Below are positions 6,983 to 10,075 of a stretch of 10,075 bases of DNA, one piece after another. The stretch comes from a bacterium UBA1790. GTDB taxonomy: Bacteria > Bacteroidota > Bacteroidia > Bacteroidales > Muribaculaceae. A program made the translations under genes and the position numbers. Below the pieces are notes generated by a model. The model saw only the letters and a list, made by a program, of their open reading frames with translations, ran no database searches and was not told the DNA's origin. The stretch lies in the NCBI GenBank assembly GCA_002314465.1, contig DCGA01000170.1:10880-20954 (forward strand), given 5' to 3'. Numbering within the stretch: the first letter of the stretch is position 1; every line of letters begins with the position of its first letter.

Positions 6983-7930
6983 TTATATCTTGTATTTCAG
7001 ACTAAGTTTGCAGCAAGGGGTGACCTTGGTGCTCAGTTTCACATACACCTTAGAGCCATGGGTGGCACACACCTTGCCGTTGAGCGGCAGATTGGCTCCT
7101 GCAAACGCGTTGAAGGTGAGGTGGTTGGTAAGGTTATATTCCCACTGCAGCCCCGACTTGAAGTAGGACTGGCTCCACACCGCCTTTTCGGGCAGGTTGG
7201 CGCCATTGGGACGCAGGTAGTACTTGGTCGACAGCATATCCACCACGCCCGAGAACTTCATGCGATCGTTGGGCTTGTAGTAGATGGAGTTATAGCGGCC
7301 GTTGATGCTCAGCCCCCACTGGTCGTTGAACTTGTGGGTGAGATAGATGCACGGGAATAATGGCCAGGGCGATGATGTGCCCAGCAGCAACACCGCCGAC
7401 ACGCCAAACTGCGTGGCTTGGGTGCGCTTGAGCGTAAACATGGCGTATATCACAGCGCCTGTGCGTTCATAGCCGTACTGCGAAAAATCGACAAACGGCA
7501 TCGCCATCACCATGAGAGGCACCTTGCCCGCATGTCCGTTATACATCGCCATGATGTTCATGCCGTAGCGATGGTGGCGCGTGGGCATGTTAAGGTCGTA
7601 CTCGGGCAACTCGGTGTCAAACCTCAGTCCAGTAGTCGAGAAATTATAGTAGGGAATCGCCGCCATCGCCAGCGTGTGGCTCTGGTCCTCGCCCAGTTTC
7701 TTGCGGAACAACCCGAGGTTTGCCGAAACCCTTGCGTTGAACTGGTTTTCTACCCTGCCCTGCGCAAGTTCGTCTTTGCCGTCCTTATCGCTCATTGTGC
7801 AATCACCATTGGCGAGTCCGTCGACACTCACGGTGAGTGACGGGCGTCCCACGGCAAATTCCTGCGCCACGGCATGATTAATGGTAAAAACCAATAGTAC
7901 GCTTATAACACCCTGTGCAATTCTCTTCAT
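6983..7930 (-). CDS. Predicted outer-membrane beta-barrel protein
   Basis: The 315-aa product has a clear signal peptide (MKRIAQGVISVLLVFTINHAVA, likely cut before Gln23). The mature part is rich in alternating, aromatic-bounded strands, for example TLAMAAIPYYNFSTTGLRF, WGLSINGRYNSIYYK and KSGLQWEYNLTNHLTF, with Gly/Asn/Asp turns, and the C-terminus ends in strand-like KLSLKYKI. This pattern fits an outer-membrane barrel of perhaps 10-14 strands. The middle part (LLLGTSSPWPLFPCIYLTHKFNDQWGL, residues about 182-208) is reminiscent of the DUF6268-type barrels of Bacteroidetes, but I hold that loosely. Transport, adhesion or structural role cannot be told. It is the third gene of the minus-strand operon, starting 6 nt after the hydrolase stop codon, so it probably shares its transcript. 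Confidence 0.72.
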   Translation of the reverse strand: MKRIAQGVISVLLVFTINHAVAQEFAVGRPSLTVSVDGLANGDCTMSDKDGKDELAQGRVENQFNARVSANLGLFRKKLGEDQSHTLAMAAIPYYNFSTTGLRFDTELPEYDLNMPTRHHRYGMNIMAMYNGHAGKVPLMVMAMPFVDFSQYGYERTGAVIYAMFTLKRTQATQFGVSAVLLLGTSSPWPLFPCIYLTHKFNDQWGLSINGRYNSIYYKPNDRMKFSGVVDMLSTKYYLRPNGANLPEKAVWSQSYFKSGLQWEYNLTNHLTFNAFAGANLPLNGKVCATHGSKVYVKLSTKVTPCCKLSLKYKI

Positions 7931-7936
7931 CTCTCT

Positions 7937-8755
7937 TTACTTGATTTCTGTCACGGTCTCGATGGGAGTGTCGCGTGGTGAGATATCTTTATAAGCGCCT
8001 GCCCTGTCGCCGGCTGTGATGTTTATTGCACGGTTCACCTTGCGTGGACTGTCGGCAAGGCTATGCGAGAACAGCCACTCATAGGTCTTGGCGCAATAAA
8101 AGTAGCGTGCCGGCCCTGCATGGTTCATACCCGGTATCCACTCATAGCGCAGCAGCGATGCCTTGCCTGCGGCCTTGAGCGCCGAGACAACCTTTTGCGA
8201 CTGTCCCACCTTCACGGCTTTGTCGGCAGTTCCGTGGATAATCCACAACGGCACATCGCCCAGTCCCGTGGGATTGCTCAGGGTGCAACCGCCGCACATG
8301 GCGAGGGCTGCCGCAACCTTATGGGGATATGTGCCCACGAAGTTCATAGTGCCGAAACCTCCCAGGCTCATTCCCACCACATACACACGGGTAGTATCCA
8401 CGCGATGGTTGGCAACCACCCACTCGAGGATAGCGTTTACCTTCGAGGGCTTCCAGCCTCCTCCGGGATTCTGCGGCGCAATAACGAGGGCGTTGACCTT
8501 GCGCCCCTTCTCTATCGCATCGAGCACACCGTAACGGCGCGAACGGTTCATGTCGCTGCCGCACAGACTTGCTCCGTGCATGAAGATGATGACGGGAAAC
8601 TTGGCATCGGGCTGCTCCTTGTATTCCTGCGGGGCATAAAGCCAGAAGTTATAGCCATCGGGCACCACACCGCGCATGGCAGCAATCTGTCCCGAAGCGG
8701 CATGCACCGCCACGGCAACAAGCGTAAAGGTTATTATCGCAAGTATCCTGTTCAT
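7937..8755 (-). CDS. Secreted alpha/beta hydrolase (serine esterase/peptidase-like)
   Basis: The 272-aa product starts with a signal peptide (about residues 1-20, ending VHAA), so it is exported to the periplasm or beyond. The catalytic layout of an alpha/beta hydrolase can be read: FMHGAS at 58-63 forms the oxyanion region, VVGMSLGGFGT at 126-136 is the nucleophile elbow with Ser130, HGTADKAV at 174-181 gives Asp178, and GMNHAG at 209-214 gives His212. The arrangement resembles the PHB-depolymerase/feruloyl-esterase and dienelactone-hydrolase-like groups that act on esters of polysaccharides or small molecules; the true substrate is unknown. Residues after about 232 form a polar tail beyond the catalytic core. 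It starts 3 nt after the propeller gene stop, which indicates one transcript with that gene and with the barrel gene downstream. Confidence 0.87.
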   Translation of the reverse strand: MNRILAIITFTLVAVAVHAASGQIAAMRGVVPDGYNFWLYAPQEYKEQPDAKFPVIIFMHGASLCGSDMNRSRRYGVLDAIEKGRKVNALVIAPQNPGGGWKPSKVNAILEWVVANHRVDTTRVYVVGMSLGGFGTMNFVGTYPHKVAAALAMCGGCTLSNPTGLGDVPLWIIHGTADKAVKVGQSQKVVSALKAAGKASLLRYEWIPGMNHAGPARYFYCAKTYEWLFSHSLADSPRKVNRAINITAGDRAGAYKDISPRDTPIETVTEIK

Positions 8756-8758
8756 AAA

Positions 8759-10075
8759 TCACTTTATCGCAAAGCGGTAAATCTTGTTGCCGCGAGAGCC
8801 CACCACCGCATAGTTGTCCTTGACAATGGGCGACGACTCGAAGTTGGCAACGAGTTTCTCGGTAAACAGCACCGCGCCCTGCTTGCCATCGATGAGGTAA
8901 GCATTGCCCTGGCTGTCACCCGCCATTATATAGAGTTTGTTGTTCTCGTTGTAGAATGCCACGGGCGAACTCCATGCCCACGCCTTGAGGGGGATGGTAT
9001 AGATGGTCGCGCCTGTCTTGCGGTCAAGGGCCATGAACTGCGCCGCACGGCTTGTACCGGGCTGGCATATATTGAGGAACATCATGCCCTCGCAGTCGCC
9101 GTGACCAAGCAGCGGAGTGCAATACAGTCCGCCGTCAAAGTGTTTCTCGCCTATCGAGAGTCGGTTGCACTCTATGTCGTGCTTCCACACGGGCTCGCCG
9201 GTGAGGCCGTTGAGTTTCACGAGATGACACAGGCCGGTCTCGCCCTGGCGGTCAACCTCACAGCCGGCATATACATAGGGCACACCGTCTTCAACCTCAA
9301 GCACAAGGCTCGCATCGATGTCGTCGCGGTTATCGTAGTGCCACACAGGCTTCATGGTGCACAGGTTGACACACAGGATGTCGCCGTGGTTGTCGCCCAC
9401 ATAACCGTAGTTGCGATACACGCACATGCTCGACTCTATACCCGCCGCAGCGCCGTCGCCCTTGATGGTGTAGCGCATGCATGAGTGCATCTTGAGTCCG
9501 CCGTTACCCTGGCGTGTGTACTTGTACAGCGTGCCGTTCTCGCCGGGCCAGAACAGGAAATCACCCACCACCACGGGCGATGAGTCATAGGCTCCCCACT
9601 TGCGGCCGGCCTTGCTGTCCTCGGGCCAGAAGTAGTTCACCTTGTGGGTAGTGAGGTCCACGGCCATGTGGCCGAAAGGACGATGCGCGGGAACGCCCTG
9701 TCCCACATAGAGGCTGCCGTTCATCGCCGGGTCGAGCGAGGTTGTACCCTTGATGGGATTACCTACATCGAGCGGTTGGCGCGATATCTTGCCGGTCTCG
9801 AAGTCAAGGAAATAAAGTTTACTGCACAGCGAACCCACGATAATCTCCTGCGACTTGAAGTCGGGGGTCAGCGCGGGCGACGTCTGCTTGAAGGCGTCGA
9901 CCTGCTCTTGGGTCCACTCCACATAGAGGGGCTGACCGGTCCAACCCGTTCCTCCTCCCCACACACCCAACGCGGTGCGTGTCGTGTCCTCATATGTCTG
10001 GAACACCCAGTCCTCGACAATGCGCGACGGGGTGCCGGTAATCTTACCGCACGCGGGCATGTCGCGGCGTGTTCC
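8759..10075 (-). CDS. PQQ/BamB-like beta-propeller protein (5' end outside window)
   Basis: The frame is open to the right edge: the Met codon at 10058-10060 is preceded by in-frame Gly-Thr-Arg-Arg-Asp codons, so it is most likely internal and the true start lies beyond 10075. At least 438 residues are visible, with stop codon at 8759-8761. Seen: repeated blade-like units pairing a read-out strand with a Gly-rich turn, for example SSPVVVGDFLFWPGENGTLYK, YVGDNHGDILCVNL, VKLNGLTGEPVWKHD, and the C-terminal DSQGNAYLIDGKQGAVLFTE and VGSRGNKIYRF. This is the pattern of PQQ-like/BamB-like seven- or eight-bladed propellers. Most Bacteroidetes relatives are exported, and that is expected here, but the signal region is not in view. 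No PQQ-binding or dehydrogenase residues can be assigned, so a binding or scaffold role is as likely as an enzymatic one. It is the first visible gene of the minus-strand operon. Confidence 0.82.
   Translation of the reverse strand, partial: GTRRDMPACGKITGTPSRIVEDWVFQTYEDTTRTALGVWGGGTGWTGQPLYVEWTQEQVDAFKQTSPALTPDFKSQEIIVGSLCSKLYFLDFETGKISRQPLDVGNPIKGTTSLDPAMNGSLYVGQGVPAHRPFGHMAVDLTTHKVNYFWPEDSKAGRKWGAYDSSPVVVGDFLFWPGENGTLYKYTRQGNGGLKMHSCMRYTIKGDGAAAGIESSMCVYRNYGYVGDNHGDILCVNLCTMKPVWHYDNRDDIDASLVLEVEDGVPYVYAGCEVDRQGETGLCHLVKLNGLTGEPVWKHDIECNRLSIGEKHFDGGLYCTPLLGHGDCEGMMFLNICQPGTSRAAQFMALDRKTGATIYTIPLKAWAWSSPVAFYNENNKLYIMAGDSQGNAYLIDGKQGAVLFTEKLVANFESSPIVKDNYAVVGSRGNKIYRFAIK

Noticed and set aside
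6900..7166. 88-codon + strand frame in the convergent region
   Set aside because: It runs into the 3' part of the barrel gene on the opposite strand and has no recognisable motif; the start lies in the AT-rich spacer by chance.
8063..9484. 473-codon open frame on the + strand
   Set aside because: It lies antisense to the hydrolase and propeller genes, which have clear motifs. Its translation is low in recognisable motifs and full of His/Arg/Val runs, as expected from the reverse of GC-rich coding sequence.

Overview
This window looks like the chromosome of a gut-type Bacteroidales bacterium. Family level is a guess; Muribaculaceae or a relative would fit. The support is the long-form IspG with an internal insert, purE and ispG side by side, start codons preceded by A-rich stretches rather than clear Shine-Dalgarno sites, exported TPR/retropepsin and lipoprotein genes, and a BamB-like propeller. 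No rRNA, tRNA, CRISPR array, insertion sequence or recombinase gene is visible.

Left part (1-3076, + strand, GC-rich). The 3' end of a membrane PAP2-type phosphatase gene is followed by a G-free spacer made of seven 7-nt units. Then come purE (purine synthesis), ispG (isoprenoid synthesis, MEP pathway; it overlaps purE by 20 nt), and a 194-aa protein that joins a zinc ribbon, an FtsK-gamma-like winged helix and a C-terminal membrane anchor. All are on one strand with tiny or negative gaps, so they probably form one transcript.

Middle part (3139-6867, + strand, clearly more AT-rich). Four closely spaced genes encode envelope-targeted proteins: a TPR protein ending in a retropepsin-like aspartic protease domain, a membrane-anchored cysteine-rich transglutaminase-like protein, a membrane-anchored NlpC/P60- or CHAP-like protein, and an unrecognised lipoprotein. 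Three different predicted peptidase folds plus a lipoprotein in one compact block make this the most interesting region. The composition shift suggests an accessory cassette. Its function is not known from the sequence.

Right part (10075-6983, - strand, GC-rich again). A three-gene operon reads toward the middle block: a PQQ/BamB-like beta-propeller protein (5' end outside the window), a secreted serine alpha/beta hydrolase and a predicted outer-membrane beta-barrel. Gaps of 3 and 6 nt imply co-transcription. The two strands converge at 6868-6982, where no convincing terminator is visible.
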